A stretch of DNA of 64,000 nt from JAZPYZ01 sp045544455 (GCA_045544455.1 JAZPYZ010000003.1:62001-126000); one strand, 5' to 3'; shown: positions 8,586 to 18,358, numbered from the stretch's first letter. Translations and numbers: made by a program. Notes: generated by a model not told the origin, from the letters alone.

Positions 8586-11216
8586 GTGTTAACGTTAACG
8601 AATATTACCAAACACTATACCGTTGGCGACACGACCGTTGAGGCGTTGCGTGGCGTCAATATTGCGTTTCGACAAAACGAATTTGTATCGATTCTCGGCC
8701 CGTCCGGTTGTGGGAAAACCACCCTGCTCAATATCATCGGTGGGTTAGACCGTTACACCGATGGGGATCTGTCGATTGGCGGCGTATCCACCAAACAATA
8801 TACCGATGCTCATTGGGATCACTATCGCAACCATTCGATAGGGTTTGTGTTTCAAAGTTACAACCTGATTCCGCACCAAACCGTGTTGGCGAACGTGGAA
8901 TTGGCGCTAACTTTGTCGGGTGTGTCGAAAGCCGAACGTCGCCGTCGTGCGAGCGAGGTGCTGGCGCGTGTCGGGTTACAGGATCATCTGCACAAACGGC
9001 CGAACCAACTGTCCGGCGGCCAAATGCAACGGGTGGCGATCGCGCGTGCGTTGATCAACAATCCCGAGATATTGCTCGCGGACGAACCGACCGGCGCATT
9101 GGATTCCGAAACCAGCGTGCAGATTATGGAACTGCTTAAAGAAATCTCGCACGATAAACTCGTCATCATGGTTACCCACAATCCGGATTTGGCAGAACAG
9201 TATTCCACCCGGATCATCCGACTGCTTGACGGACAGGTGACCGATGACAGTAACCCGTTTGAGGTGGCGCCGGCGGACGAACAACCGGCTAAAAAGTCGC
9301 GCAAACGCGAAAAAGTGCGCAGTCGCTCGATGTCGTTTTGGACGGCGTTGTCGCTGAGTACCAATAACCTGATGACCAAAAAAGGACGTACCGTGATGAC
9401 CTCGTTTGCCGGGAGCATCGGGATCATCGGCATTGCGTTGATCTTGTCGTTGTCTAGCGGATTCCAGGCGTATATCGATCGGGTGCAAAGCGAAACGTTG
9501 TCGGCCTATCCGTTGACCATTGAACGCGAAACGGCCGATATGACCGAGATGATGGTTACGATGATGGAGATGCACAGTGACGAACCGGATCACGATCTCG
9601 ACAAAGTGTATACCAACAGCGCCATGACGGAACTGATGCAGGCGATGGTAGAGGAACGCACCGTCAACGATCTGACCGAATTCAAGAAATATCTCGAAAC
9701 CGAAGAAAAACTCGATCCGTATATCAGCGCGATCCAATACGCGTACAATTTGGATCTGCAGATCTTTAAATCCGATATCGATGACGGTGTGGTGCAGGTC
9801 AACCCGAACACCGTGTTACAGTCCATGATGGGCGAACAACAAGCCGAGATGATGTCGGCATCACCCATGTCGAACGGCAACGTGTGGGAAGAATTGCTTG
9901 GCAACCAGGAGTTGTTAGAATCGCAGTACGAATTGGTGGGTGGCGGCCGTTGGCCGACCGCGTACAACGAAGTGGTACTCATCGTCGATCGTAACAACGA
10001 AATCAGTGAAATTGCGTTGTATGCGCTTGGTCTAAAGGATCAAGATGAACTGGAAGAGATGATGAAACGTTTCATGAAAGGTGAATCGTTTGAAACCGAA
10101 TCGGTCTCCTTTACTTACGACGAGATCATGGATCTGACCTTCTCGTTGGTGCTCAACAGCGACTATTACGATTATGACGATGCGACCGGTCAATGGGTGG
10201 ATAAATCCGAAGACGAGTTGTATCTTACCGAATTGGTCGAAAACGGGGAAGAGATCAAGGTGGTCGGGATCATTCGCCCGAAAGAAGAGGCGGTCGCCAC
10301 CGCCATGACCGGTTCGATCGGGTACACCCATGCCTTGACCGAATGGGTGATCGAACATATTCAAGATAGCGAGATCGTTCAGCAACAACAAGCCGACGAA
10401 ACGGTCGACGTCTTTACTGGTAACCCGTTCCCGACCCATGAAAAACCAGTCTATACCATGGCGGACGTGCAGGCCTATACCCAGACCTTGTCGGCCGAAG
10501 AACAAATGCAGATGGGTGCGTTGATGCAAACCATGACCGAAGAACAAATTCTCGCCATGTTTACGCAACGGATGGAGGATATGCAACCCACCACTACCTA
10601 TGAACAAAATCTCTCGATGCTCGGCGTGGTTCAACTCGATAGCCCGTCGCGTATCAATCTGTATGCGGTGGATTTCGAATCCAAAGACGTGATCAAAGAG
10701 ATCATCGACGACTATAACCAACAGATGGCCGACGACGGTAAAGAAGAGCAGGTCATTCAATATACCGACTATATCGGTTTGATGATGTCGTCTATCAGCA
10801 CCATTATTTCGGTTATTTCCTACGTGTTGATTGCGTTTGTGGCGATATCGCTGGTGGTATCGTCGATTATGATCGGGATCATCACCTATATTTCGGTGCT
10901 CGAACGCACGAAAGAGATCGGCATCTTGCGCGCGATGGGCGCCTCGAAAAAGGACATTTCACGTGTGTTTAACGCCGAAACCTTGATCGTTGGATTTGCC
11001 GCCGGCGCACTGGGTATCCTGGTAACGTTGGGGTTGTTGATCCCAATCAATCTGATTATCGAATGGGTTGGCGGTATTGCCAACGTGGCGCAACTGCCGC
11101 TCGCCGGCGGTATCGGTTTGGTAGTCATCAGCATGGTCCTGACCACGGTTGCCGGCCTAATTCCGTCGCGTGTAGCCGCGAAGAAAGATCCGGTCGAGGC
11201 ATTAAGAACAGAGTAA
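8586..11216 (+). CDS. MacB-like ABC exporter, ATPase fused to FtsX-type permease
   Basis: 876-residue inner-membrane transporter with ATPase and permease in one chain. The ATPase comes first: Walker A GPSGCGKTT at residues 38-46, the LSGGQ signature before QRVAIARAL, and Walker B ILLADEPTGALD. A basic linker follows, then a first membrane segment (about 275-295), a long extracytoplasmic domain of about 450 residues rich in acidic residues and methionine, and three C-terminal membrane segments ending in VAAKKDPVEALRTE, a signature of the FtsX/LolE permease family. GTG 8586 is preferred because AAAGGAG lies 9 bases upstream; the longer frame would run through the promoter. Family members export lipoproteins, peptides or antibiotics, or transmit mechanical force. 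No periplasmic adaptor gene is nearby, as expected in a Gram-positive. Substrate unknown. Confidence 0.93.
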   Translation: MLTLTNITKHYTVGDTTVEALRGVNIAFRQNEFVSILGPSGCGKTTLLNIIGGLDRYTDGDLSIGGVSTKQYTDAHWDHYRNHSIGFVFQSYNLIPHQTVLANVELALTLSGVSKAERRRRASEVLARVGLQDHLHKRPNQLSGGQMQRVAIARALINNPEILLADEPTGALDSETSVQIMELLKEISHDKLVIMVTHNPDLAEQYSTRIIRLLDGQVTDDSNPFEVAPADEQPAKKSRKREKVRSRSMSFWTALSLSTNNLMTKKGRTVMTSFAGSIGIIGIALILSLSSGFQAYIDRVQSETLSAYPLTIERETADMTEMMVTMMEMHSDEPDHDLDKVYTNSAMTELMQAMVEERTVNDLTEFKKYLETEEKLDPYISAIQYAYNLDLQIFKSDIDDGVVQVNPNTVLQSMMGEQQAEMMSASPMSNGNVWEELLGNQELLESQYELVGGGRWPTAYNEVVLIVDRNNEISEIALYALGLKDQDELEEMMKRFMKGESFETESVSFTYDEIMDLTFSLVLNSDYYDYDDATGQWVDKSEDELYLTELVENGEEIKVVGIIRPKEEAVATAMTGSIGYTHALTEWVIEHIQDSEIVQQQQADETVDVFTGNPFPTHEKPVYTMADVQAYTQTLSAEEQMQMGALMQTMTEEQILAMFTQRMEDMQPTTTYEQNLSMLGVVQLDSPSRINLYAVDFESKDVIKEIIDDYNQQMADDGKEEQVIQYTDYIGLMMSSISTIISVISYVLIAFVAISLVVSSIMIGIITYISVLERTKEIGILRAMGASKKDISRVFNAETLIVGFAAGALGILVTLGLLIPINLIIEWVGGIANVAQLPLAGGIGLVVISMVLTTVAGLIPSRVAAKKDPVEALRTE

Positions 11217-11244
11217 ACGTTCCCGAAAGGGAGGGGTTGACAGT

Positions 11245-12141
11245 ATGAAAAAGCGGTTGATCGTTATGAATCCGTGTGCCGGGCAAAAACAAGCCAACCG
11301 GTATTTAGCGGATATTGTTTCCGCGTTTACGGCGGCCGGGTATATGTGCACGGTACTGACCACCGGTCGAAAAGGGGACGGCAAACGGTTAGTAGAGCAA
11401 CATGCCGCCCGTTTTGACGATATTGTATGTATCGGCGGTGACGGTACTTTTAACGAGGTAATCAGTGGTTTGTTGCAAGCGGGTTTGTCGATGCCGGTAG
11501 GGTACATTCCGGCCGGCAGTACCAACGATTTTGCACGGAGTTTATCGTTGGCGCGCCATATCCCGACGGCGGCCAAAGAGATCGTCGCCGGCACGACGCG
11601 GATGCTGGATATAGGCCGGTTTAATGGCCGTCCGTTCACCTATGTGGCGTCGTTCGGGGCGTTCTCCGAGACGTCCTATACGGCACAACAATCCATCAAA
11701 AATTCCATCGGACATTTGGCATACGTGCTCGAAGGTATCAAGGATATTTCGGCCATTCGTCCTCATCATCTGCGGTTTTGTACCGAAACCGACGTCTACG
11801 AAGGGGACTATATTTTCGGCGCGATCTGCAATTCCACGTCGGTGGGCGGACTGTTAAAACTCAATCCGCAACGGGTAGATATGAACGACGGTTTGTTTGA
11901 GGTGTTGTTGATCCGATCCCCTGAAAATGCCGGCCAACTGGCGCAGATTCTGTGGAACATCAACGATCAAGCGTATGAAAAATGCCCGCAAATTACCTTT
12001 TTCAGTGCCAGCCGCATGACCGTCGAAGCGCCGGCCGGCATGGCGTGGTCGCTGGATGGAGAATTTGAATCCGGCGCACAAACCATCACGATTGAAAATC
12101 AACACAGTGCCATCACCTTGATGGTGCCGAAGAAATCATAA
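11245..12141 (+). CDS. YegS/DagK-family lipid kinase
   Basis: 298 residues, the normal length for the diacylglycerol/sphingosine kinase catalytic family. It shows the N-terminal NPCAGQ phosphate loop (about residue 10), the GGDGTFNEV nucleotide-binding motif (about 70) and PAGSTNDFARS (about 94). Members phosphorylate diacylglycerol or related membrane lipids at the cytoplasmic face. It starts 28 bases after the ABC exporter stop, behind a GAAAGGGAGG ribosome site, and the citrate synthase gene follows 16 bases after its stop. The exporter, kinase, citrate synthase and CCA enzyme therefore probably share one transcript. The exact lipid substrate cannot be read from sequence. Confidence 0.92.
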   Translation: MKKRLIVMNPCAGQKQANRYLADIVSAFTAAGYMCTVLTTGRKGDGKRLVEQHAARFDDIVCIGGDGTFNEVISGLLQAGLSMPVGYIPAGSTNDFARSLSLARHIPTAAKEIVAGTTRMLDIGRFNGRPFTYVASFGAFSETSYTAQQSIKNSIGHLAYVLEGIKDISAIRPHHLRFCTETDVYEGDYIFGAICNSTSVGGLLKLNPQRVDMNDGLFEVLLIRSPENAGQLAQILWNINDQAYEKCPQITFFSASRMTVEAPAGMAWSLDGEFESGAQTITIENQHSAITLMVPKKS

Positions 12142-12157
12142 TTAAACAGGAGTATTT

Positions 12158-13528
12158 ATGGCAAAACGAGATTATTCGAAAATCACACCGGCCATTCAGC
12201 GGCTCGCCGATTTGTGCATGGCTGACGGGGTGATCGATCCGCATATGTATACCGAACACAAGGTCAATCGCGGCTTGCGCGACTTAAATGGGCGTGGCGT
12301 GTTGACGGGATTGACCGAGATTTCGGAGATCCAGTCTAAACAACTGGTCAATGGAGAAGAAGTGCCGTGCCGCGGTAAACTGTATTATCGCGGCTATGAC
12401 GTAGAGGATTTGGTATCCGGTTTTATTAGCGTCGGCCGTTTTGGGTTTGAAGAAGTGGTGTATCTGTTGTTGTTCGGCCGGTTACCGAACAACGAGCAAC
12501 TGGCTTCGTTTTCGCAAGTGCTGGCCAGCTACCGGTCGTTGCCTAACTCGTTCGTGCGCGACATCATCATGAAAGCGCCGAGCGACGATATGATGAATTC
12601 GCTCGCGCGCAGCGTGCTGACTTTGTATTCGTACGACAATAACCCCAACGATACCTCGATCCCGAACGTGTTACGCCAATGCTTGCAGTTGATCGCCTTG
12701 TTTCCGCAACTTGCGGTATACAGTTATCAGGCGTACAACTACTATCTGCGCGATAATAACACCTTTTTTATTCATGATCCGATCGAGCATCTGTCCACGG
12801 CGGAAAATCTGCTTCATATGTTGCGCCCGGACGGCACGTACACCCGTTTGGAAGCGCAGATTTTGGATTTGGCGTTGGTATTACACGCCGAACATGGCGG
12901 CGGTAACAACTCCACCTTTACCACCCACGTGGTTACCTCCTCCGGTACCGACACCTATTCGGCGATCGCGGCGGCGCTCGGTTCGCTGAAAGGGCCGAAA
13001 CACGGCGGTGCGAACATTAAAGTGTGCCAGATGATGCAAGATATTAAAACGCACGTTAAGGATTGGGACGACCGTGATGAAGTGGAACGGTATTTGGCTA
13101 GCATTCTTCATAAAGAAGCGTTTGACAAGGCCGGTTTGATTTACGGTATCGGCCACGCGGTGTATTCGTTATCCGATCCGCGCGCGGTGTTGTTCAAACA
13201 ATTTGTCGAACGGTTGTCGGTTGAAAAAGGGACCGAAAAAGAATATCGGCTGTATGCGCTCATCGAACAACTGGCACCGGAACTCATTACCAAAGAACGT
13301 AAAATGTATAAAGGGGTTAGTGCGAACGTCGACTTCTACAGTGGTTTCGTGTACGAGATGTTAGGTCTTCCGAACGAACTGTATACCCCGATTTTCGCGA
13401 TTGCGCGGATCGCCGGTTGGAGCGCACACCGGCTAGAAGAGTTGATCAATGCCGGCAAAATCATTCGTCCGGCGTATAAAGCGGTTCAGCCGCATCGGGA
13501 ATACGTTCCGCTTAGCGACCGAACCTGA
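12158..13528 (+). CDS. gltA: Citrate (Si)-synthase
   Basis: Condenses acetyl-CoA with oxaloacetate to citrate. 456 residues, with a clostridial N-terminal extension before the core fold. Active-site regions are visible: HGGGNNSTF (catalytic His near residue 248), GPKHGGAN (about 290), and GIGHAVYSLSDPRA (about 330), which contains the oxaloacetate-binding His, Asp and Arg. The C-terminal RIAGWSAHRLEE is also typical. It lacks the features of the unrelated Re-type synthase used by some clostridia. The ATG is 7-8 bases after AGGAG. Together with aconitase and glutamate dehydrogenase it would feed glutamate synthesis (inference). Confidence 0.95.
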   Translation: MAKRDYSKITPAIQRLADLCMADGVIDPHMYTEHKVNRGLRDLNGRGVLTGLTEISEIQSKQLVNGEEVPCRGKLYYRGYDVEDLVSGFISVGRFGFEEVVYLLLFGRLPNNEQLASFSQVLASYRSLPNSFVRDIIMKAPSDDMMNSLARSVLTLYSYDNNPNDTSIPNVLRQCLQLIALFPQLAVYSYQAYNYYLRDNNTFFIHDPIEHLSTAENLLHMLRPDGTYTRLEAQILDLALVLHAEHGGGNNSTFTTHVVTSSGTDTYSAIAAALGSLKGPKHGGANIKVCQMMQDIKTHVKDWDDRDEVERYLASILHKEAFDKAGLIYGIGHAVYSLSDPRAVLFKQFVERLSVEKGTEKEYRLYALIEQLAPELITKERKMYKGVSANVDFYSGFVYEMLGLPNELYTPIFAIARIAGWSAHRLEELINAGKIIRPAYKAVQPHREYVPLSDRT

Positions 13529-13541
13529 ACGGGGGACAACT

Positions 13542-14744
13542 ATGCAGATTCCTCAAGATATACAAGCGGTATTACGGCAACTGGCCGATGCCGGGTTTGA
13601 TGCCGTCGCCGTCGGCGGTGCCGTGCGAGACGCTCTGCTTGGGAAAATACCGGACGATTGGGATTTGGCCACACAGGCCACGCCCGAACAGATGCACACC
13701 GTATTTGCCGATCGCCGGGTGATCGATACCGGCATTCAACACGGGACGGTGACGGTGATCTTGGATCGCAAACCGGTCGAGATCACCACCTATCGAGCCG
13801 ACAGTGACTACCGCGATCACCGGCATCCCGATCGCGTCACCTTTACCGATGACCTGCTCGAAGATTTGCGTCGCCGTGATTTCACCATCAATGCGATGGC
13901 ATATCATCCGGTGCGAGGATTGGTGGATGCGTTTGGCGGCCAACAGGATTTGAGCAACGGTGTTATCCGGACGGTGGGGGACCCCGACACCCGTTTTAAT
14001 GAAGATGCGTTGCGCATTTTTCGGGGCGTTCGGTTTGCTTCGGTGTTGGATTTTTCCATCGAACCGAAAACCGCCGCCGCCATGCGGCGTGCCGCGCCCT
14101 TGCTTAGACACGTGGCGGCTGAACGGTTGTTGGCGGAACTGAAAAAATGGATCGTTGGGCCGGCGGTCAACCGCACGTGGATCGAACATCGAGAAGTCTT
14201 TGAACAAGGGATTTCGGCGTTTGATGGGCTACGTGTGGATCATCCATCTTTGTCGGTTATCGATCGGTTGCCAAACGAGGTGCCGATCCGGTTAGCCGCG
14301 TTGGTAAGCGTGTTGCCGGACGTGCCGCACGCGTTGTCGCAGATGCGGTTGCCGAAAGCGATGGCAGCGGATATCGCCGCGTGGTGTGCTCACCGCGATA
14401 CGCCGCTTCCGATTACGCGGTCGGCAGTCAAGCGGATGGTTGCGGCACACACGCCGGCTTGGTGTCGGTTGTTGTGGCAGTGGCAATCGTTGTTACACGG
14501 ATGGGATGTGACGTTCGCGCTCGATACCCTGGACGCGGTGTTGGCGTCCGGTGATTGTTTGTCCCGTGCCGATCTGGCGGTCGGCGGCCGCGACTTGATC
14601 GCATGGGGCGCACCGCAAGGGGATACACTTGGTGACGCGCTCGAAACCTTGCTCAATGCGGTACTGGAAGACCGTTGTGCCAATACCCCTGATGCGCTGT
14701 ATGCGTATTGGGATACCTACATAAAAAAAGATGACCAACCGTGA
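13542..14744 (+). CDS. cca: CCA-adding tRNA nucleotidyltransferase
   Basis: Adds or repairs the 3'-CCA of tRNAs. 400 residues from ATG 13542, which follows GGGGGA by 6 bases; the open frame continues upstream inside citrate synthase and is ignored. Class II nucleotidyltransferase signature GGAVRDALLG (about residues 22-31), the DDWDLAT metal-binding aspartates, RRDFTINAMAY, and the template-region motif EDALRIFRGVRFA are all present. No C-terminal HD domain is evident. All four tRNA genes in this window already encode CCA, so the enzyme here would act mainly in repair. Confidence 0.94.
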   Translation: MQIPQDIQAVLRQLADAGFDAVAVGGAVRDALLGKIPDDWDLATQATPEQMHTVFADRRVIDTGIQHGTVTVILDRKPVEITTYRADSDYRDHRHPDRVTFTDDLLEDLRRRDFTINAMAYHPVRGLVDAFGGQQDLSNGVIRTVGDPDTRFNEDALRIFRGVRFASVLDFSIEPKTAAAMRRAAPLLRHVAAERLLAELKKWIVGPAVNRTWIEHREVFEQGISAFDGLRVDHPSLSVIDRLPNEVPIRLAALVSVLPDVPHALSQMRLPKAMAADIAAWCAHRDTPLPITRSAVKRMVAAHTPAWCRLLWQWQSLLHGWDVTFALDTLDAVLASGDCLSRADLAVGGRDLIAWGAPQGDTLGDALETLLNAVLEDRCANTPDALYAYWDTYIKKDDQP

Positions 14745-14760
14745 GTTGGCCATCTTTTTT
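14727..14760. terminator. Bidirectional terminator between cca and hydrogenase genes
   Basis: Stem AAAGATG-A-CCAAC / GTTGG-C-CATCTTT with one A-C mismatch, with T-runs on both strands. The cca stop codon lies inside the loop, so the terminator overlaps the coding end. Confidence 0.8.
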
Positions 14761-14770
14761 GTTTGATGCA

Positions 14771-16021
14771 TTATCCTAAATGCCGGGAAAACATGGTGTC
14801 GTTCGCGAGCAGATCTTCGATCCGATCAAACCCCATTTTGTGCAACAACTGCAATACGTACGGGTTCATCGCCGGTGTGTCGTAAGCGGCGTCATCTGCA
14901 TAGGCTTTTACCTGTTCGGTTGCTTGATCCGGCGACGTTAACCGTTTAGGACCGCCCACACAACCGCCTTTACATGCCATCCCTTCGATAAAGTTCGCGT
15001 CCACTTTGCCTTCCACTAATTGTTTTAATAAGGCGCGACAATCCGGTACCCCGTCTACCGACCGCGCTTTCACCGGTATGGTGCGGTTGGGATTTAATCG
15101 CGCGACCGTGCGTTTTAACGCTTCGCTTACCCCGCCGCTATGCGCATAGTCGCGTCCGCCGGCAGACGAGTGTTCGCGATTTTCTTCCGGCATATCGGCC
15201 GGCACGATATCGCAAAAGGCGAACATCGCTTGCAATTCTTGGAAGGTCAACACATAGTCCACGGCATCGGCGATATCGGGTTCGCGCGCCTCGGCTTTTT
15301 TAGCGGTACACGGTCCGATAAACACCGTAATGGCATCGGTTTCCCACAACTGTTTAACGGCCCGTCCGGCCGCGATCATCGGCGATACGGCTCCCGGTAG
15401 ATGGTTCGACAGTTCGTGATACACCTTTCGGATCATGGCAATCCAGATCGGACAACAGCAACTGGTCAACAGATAATCGCCGTCTTGCTGAATGTGTCGA
15501 TCAAATTCCAAGGCTTCCCGTAACGTCAAGATATCCGCAAACAACGCCACTTCCACCATGCCGCGAAACCCCATCGTTTTCAGTGCGGTGCGCAGTTGAC
15601 CGGCCGTGGCTTCAAATTGTCCGACAAAGGCCGGCGCCACTAATGCAAATACCGGCCGCTTGTTTTTGTGCAGATGCCGCAACACCGGCAACGCCTCTTT
15701 GCTTTCGGTCAACCGGTGTTCGTGACATTTTTCCAAACAGGCCGTACAACCTACGCACCGCGCCGCATCGATCGATACGTTTCCGCGGTCATCGATCTGC
15801 ATCGCATCAAACAAGCACGCCTCCATACACGCCGGCGTTTTACCCGGCGTGTGGCAGGTGCAAGCGCTGTGTTTCCATACCGGCGGATGGCGTTTGGGAT
15901 TGAGCAAACAATCCAGTTCGTCGGCGGTGGCGCCTTCTTTTTTCAATTGCTCAATTTCTTGATCCATATCGCCGTTTGCGCCGGCGCGCAACAATCGTTC
16001 GTATATCTCGTCTGCTAACAT
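14771..16021 (-). CDS. Monomeric [FeFe] hydrogenase, group B-like
   Basis: 416 residues. Two N-terminal ferredoxin-like cysteine sets (C54, C56, C65, C69 and C89, C92, C95, C99) precede the H-cluster domain. H-cluster motifs are L1 TSCCCPIW (186-193), L2 GPCTAKKAEAR, and L3 EGMACKGGCVGG. The extra cysteine in L1 (TSCCCP rather than TSCCPGW) matches what I recall of group B enzymes and sets it apart from the classic clostridial type. The two remote ferredoxin and [2Fe-2S] domains of the larger enzymes are absent. Maturases HydEFG are not in the window. ATG 16021 is preferred over GTG 16033 because the AAGGAG ribosome site abuts the GTG. It could oxidise reduced ferredoxin from PFOR or act as a sensor; direction is unknown. 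Confidence 0.9.
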   Translation of the reverse strand: MLADEIYERLLRAGANGDMDQEIEQLKKEGATADELDCLLNPKRHPPVWKHSACTCHTPGKTPACMEACLFDAMQIDDRGNVSIDAARCVGCTACLEKCHEHRLTESKEALPVLRHLHKNKRPVFALVAPAFVGQFEATAGQLRTALKTMGFRGMVEVALFADILTLREALEFDRHIQQDGDYLLTSCCCPIWIAMIRKVYHELSNHLPGAVSPMIAAGRAVKQLWETDAITVFIGPCTAKKAEAREPDIADAVDYVLTFQELQAMFAFCDIVPADMPEENREHSSAGGRDYAHSGGVSEALKRTVARLNPNRTIPVKARSVDGVPDCRALLKQLVEGKVDANFIEGMACKGGCVGGPKRLTSPDQATEQVKAYADDAAYDTPAMNPYVLQLLHKMGFDRIEDLLANDTMFSRHLG

Positions 16022-16074
16022 AAACCCGGTCACTCCTTCGGTTGCAGTTTGCCCCTTTTAAGCTGTTTCGATAC

Positions 16075-16105
16075 AAAAAAGCACAAACATCGTTTGTGCT
16101 TTTTT
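16075..16105 (-). terminator. Terminator after the PNPOx-family gene
   Basis: Perfect 14-bp stem (AAAAAAGCACAAAC and its complement), 3-base loop, T-runs on both sides. It separates the PNPOx-family gene from the hydrogenase. Confidence 0.88.
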
Positions 16106-16111
16106 AATACG

Positions 16112-16579
16112 TTATCGATTAGCTTTACCGCTGATATATTCGATTTCCATACGGATCACCGCGGTTTCATCGATAAATCGATCGATATACGCGGTTGTCT
16201 CTTTGATCGACATAGGGGAGAAACGTTCCATCAGTTTGGCTAAGGCGCGGCGCTTTTCGGTTTCGCCGGTCACAACGGCGGCCGTACCGAACACCATCAC
16301 GCTCTCATACTGCATCGTTTGATGTGGTGCATCGACCGAAGCGGTCGGCACTACCGTTAGACAAACGCGATTGTTATGCCGAATGTTGTCGATCTTTTGG
16401 CCGGTTTTGGCCCCGTGAAAATACAGCGTATACGCCCCGTCGGTCACGTAATTCAACGGTACACCGTAAGGTAATCCGTCGTCACAGACGGTCGATAACA
16501 CCCCGAAATGTCCGTTGTTCAGAATGTCCATTGCTTGTTCTTGTGAGAGTTTTCGTTTGTTGTTTTGCATACCGCGCAC
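16112..16579 (-). CDS. Pyridoxamine 5'-phosphate oxidase-fold flavoprotein (NimA-like)
   Basis: 155 residues of the split-barrel FMN-binding family common in anaerobes and often annotated as nitroimidazole-resistance or pyridoxamine oxidase-related. The family core GHFGVLSTV, then GLPYGVPLNYV, YFHGAKTGQKIDNIR (with the FMN-contacting HGA) and VMVFGTAAVV are all visible. GTG 16579 sits 7 bases from GGGAGG; the ATG three codons later is 16 bases away, so the GTG is chosen. It lies downstream of nothing on its strand and is divergent from the Crp/Fnr regulator. Actual substrate is unknown; a role in flavin-dependent reduction is inferred from family only. Confidence 0.85.
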   Translation of the reverse strand: MRGMQNNKRKLSQEQAMDILNNGHFGVLSTVCDDGLPYGVPLNYVTDGAYTLYFHGAKTGQKIDNIRHNNRVCLTVVPTASVDAPHQTMQYESVMVFGTAAVVTGETEKRRALAKLMERFSPMSIKETTAYIDRFIDETAVIRMEIEYISGKANR

Positions 16580-16641
16580 ACCATCGCCTCCCTTGCTTAA
16601 TGATAGTATATCATAAATTTTTTCATTTGACTATAAAAGGA

Positions 16642-16670
16642 TTGATTTTTTATTGCGAAGATGTTATAAT
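16642..16670 (+). promoter_or_regulatory. Promoter of the Crp/Fnr-ABC operon
   Basis: TTGATT 16642-16647, 17-base spacer, TATAAT 16665-16670. The dyad TGTTCC-ATTT-GGGACA (about 16680-16695, five of six pairs) lies between the -10 box and the start codon and is a candidate autoregulatory site. Confidence 0.75.
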
Positions 16671-16709
16671 GTGAAAAAGTGTTCCATTTGGGACAAAAGG
16701 ATGTTTTAG

Positions 16710-17348
16710 ATGAAAACCGAACGGACCAATTTGTTAGAGACATTGTTTTTGTTCGATGGGTTATCGGCTGGTGAACGAGCGGCGCTTGCCAAAACGGCAC
16801 GGATCGAGCGATTTGACCGCGGGGTTGCCATCTATTCGCCGCATTGTTTTCGGCGGTGTTTAGGGGTGGTGCTCGACGGGACGATCGCGGTGGATCAAGT
16901 GATCGGTACGCGGCACACGCGGATGAAGTTGATGACCGCCGGGCAGGTGTTCGGCGCGGCGGCGTTATATGGCGGCGAAGAGGTATATGTTACCGAGGTG
17001 TTGGCTAAAACGGCGTGCACCGTTGCCTTTTTCTCGCAAGAACAGATTGCCGGTTGGCTGGCACAACATCCGCGCATTGCCGAAAACTATATTCGCTTTT
17101 TATCCGATCGGATCCGGTATCTCAACCGACGTATCACTAGTTTGTCGGGGGAAGACGTGCAACAAAAAGTAGCCGTCTATCTCAGAGAATCCGCATCCGA
17201 GCCGGTGTTGGTCAATATGGTACAGCTCGCGCAACAATTAAACGTCGGCCGGTCCAGTTTGTATCGGGCGCTGGATGCGCTTGAACAAACCGGGCAGATC
17301 CGCCGACAGGGAAAATGTATTACATGGATAGGAGAGGATCTTGTATGA
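16710..17348 (+). CDS. Crp/Fnr-family transcriptional regulator
   Basis: 212 residues. An N-terminal cyclic-nucleotide-binding-type beta-barrel (LFLFDGLSAGERAAL, then GQVFGAAALYGG) is followed by a long dimer helix and a winged helix containing LAQQLNVGRSSLYRALDAL (about residues 170-190). The cysteine spacing does not match the N-terminal iron-sulfur set of Fnr, so it probably senses a small molecule or haem instead. Its stop overlaps the next gene (ATGA), so it is translationally coupled to the ABC importer and is very likely its regulator. Its own promoter region holds a dyad, suggesting autoregulation (inference). Confidence 0.92.
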   Translation: MKTERTNLLETLFLFDGLSAGERAALAKTARIERFDRGVAIYSPHCFRRCLGVVLDGTIAVDQVIGTRHTRMKLMTAGQVFGAAALYGGEEVYVTEVLAKTACTVAFFSQEQIAGWLAQHPRIAENYIRFLSDRIRYLNRRITSLSGEDVQQKVAVYLRESASEPVLVNMVQLAQQLNVGRSSLYRALDALEQTGQIRRQGKCITWIGEDLV

Positions 17349-18358
17349 AAAAAGTAGCATGGTTATTGGTAGTGGCGTTGTTGGTATTAACGCTCGGCGG
17401 TTGTGCCGCGAAAGCGCCGGCCACCCTGCCGGACACCGATACCGACGACAAAACCCAAACCGAAACGGTGACCAAAACCGATGTCAACATCGTGGCTATC
17501 AATGGGCCGACCGGTGTCGGCATGGCGAATTTGTGGGCGGATGCAGACGAAGATAAGACCGAAAACGCTTATCATATCTCCACGGTGACCGCCCCCGATC
17601 AAGCGGTGGCGGCTATCTTGAACAAATCGGCCGATATCGTAGCGGTGCCGACCAATTTGGCGGCTACGCTGTATAAAAAGACCGAAGGTAAGGTGCAGGT
17701 TCTTGCGGCCAATACCCGTGGCGTGTTGTATGTGCTCGAAAACGGCAACACCATTGAGTCGTTGGACGACCTGCGCGGCAAAACCATCTATACCACCGGC
17801 CAAGGTGCCAACCCGGAATACATTTTGCGGTATTTGTTGACCGAAAACGACCTAACCAATGACGTTACGATTGAATTCGTGGCCGAAAACACCGAACTGT
17901 CGACCTTGCTCATCAATAATACTGCATCGATCGCGTTGGTGCCGGAACCGCTGGCTACCACCGTTATGACCAAAAACCCCAACCTGCGTGTAGCGTTGGA
18001 TATAAACGACGAATGGGAAGCCGTATCGGATAACGGTTTGGTAATGGGTTGTGTGGTTGCGCGCAGTGAATTTGTGAACGAAAACCCTGAGGCGGTTAAA
18101 ACCTTCCTGAAAGAATACAAGGCTTCGATCGATCAAGCTAACGAGAATATCGAAACCACCGCTACCCGTTGTGAAAACTACGGTATCATCGCGGCCGCCG
18201 CGTTAGCGCAAAAAGCCATTCCGCGTTGCCAACTGATCTGCTCGACCGGCGCGGATATGAAAGCGCAACTTGTCGGCTTCTACAATGTGTTGTTCGCCGC
18301 CAACCCGGTTTCCATCGGCGGTGCGCTGCCGGCGGATGAATTCTACTATGGCGCGTAA
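17345..18358 (+). CDS. ABC transporter substrate-binding lipoprotein (NMT1/SsuA-like)
   Basis: 337-residue exported lipoprotein. The signal peptide ends in the lipobox LGGC with Cys20 as the lipidation site, followed by a flexible T/D-rich linker and an NMT1/SsuA/TauA-type periplasmic-binding fold (AINGPTGVGMANLW, ADIVAVPTNLAA, DLRGKTIYTTGQGANPEYILRY, ALVPEPLAT). Known relatives bind sulfonates, nitrate, bicarbonate, thiamine precursors or riboflavin, so the substrate is open. It starts inside the regulator stop codon and its own 3' end overlaps the permease gene by 11 bases. Confidence 0.92.
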   Translation: MKKVAWLLVVALLVLTLGGCAAKAPATLPDTDTDDKTQTETVTKTDVNIVAINGPTGVGMANLWADADEDKTENAYHISTVTAPDQAVAAILNKSADIVAVPTNLAATLYKKTEGKVQVLAANTRGVLYVLENGNTIESLDDLRGKTIYTTGQGANPEYILRYLLTENDLTNDVTIEFVAENTELSTLLINNTASIALVPEPLATTVMTKNPNLRVALDINDEWEAVSDNGLVMGCVVARSEFVNENPEAVKTFLKEYKASIDQANENIETTATRCENYGIIAAAALAQKAIPRCQLICSTGADMKAQLVGFYNVLFAANPVSIGGALPADEFYYGA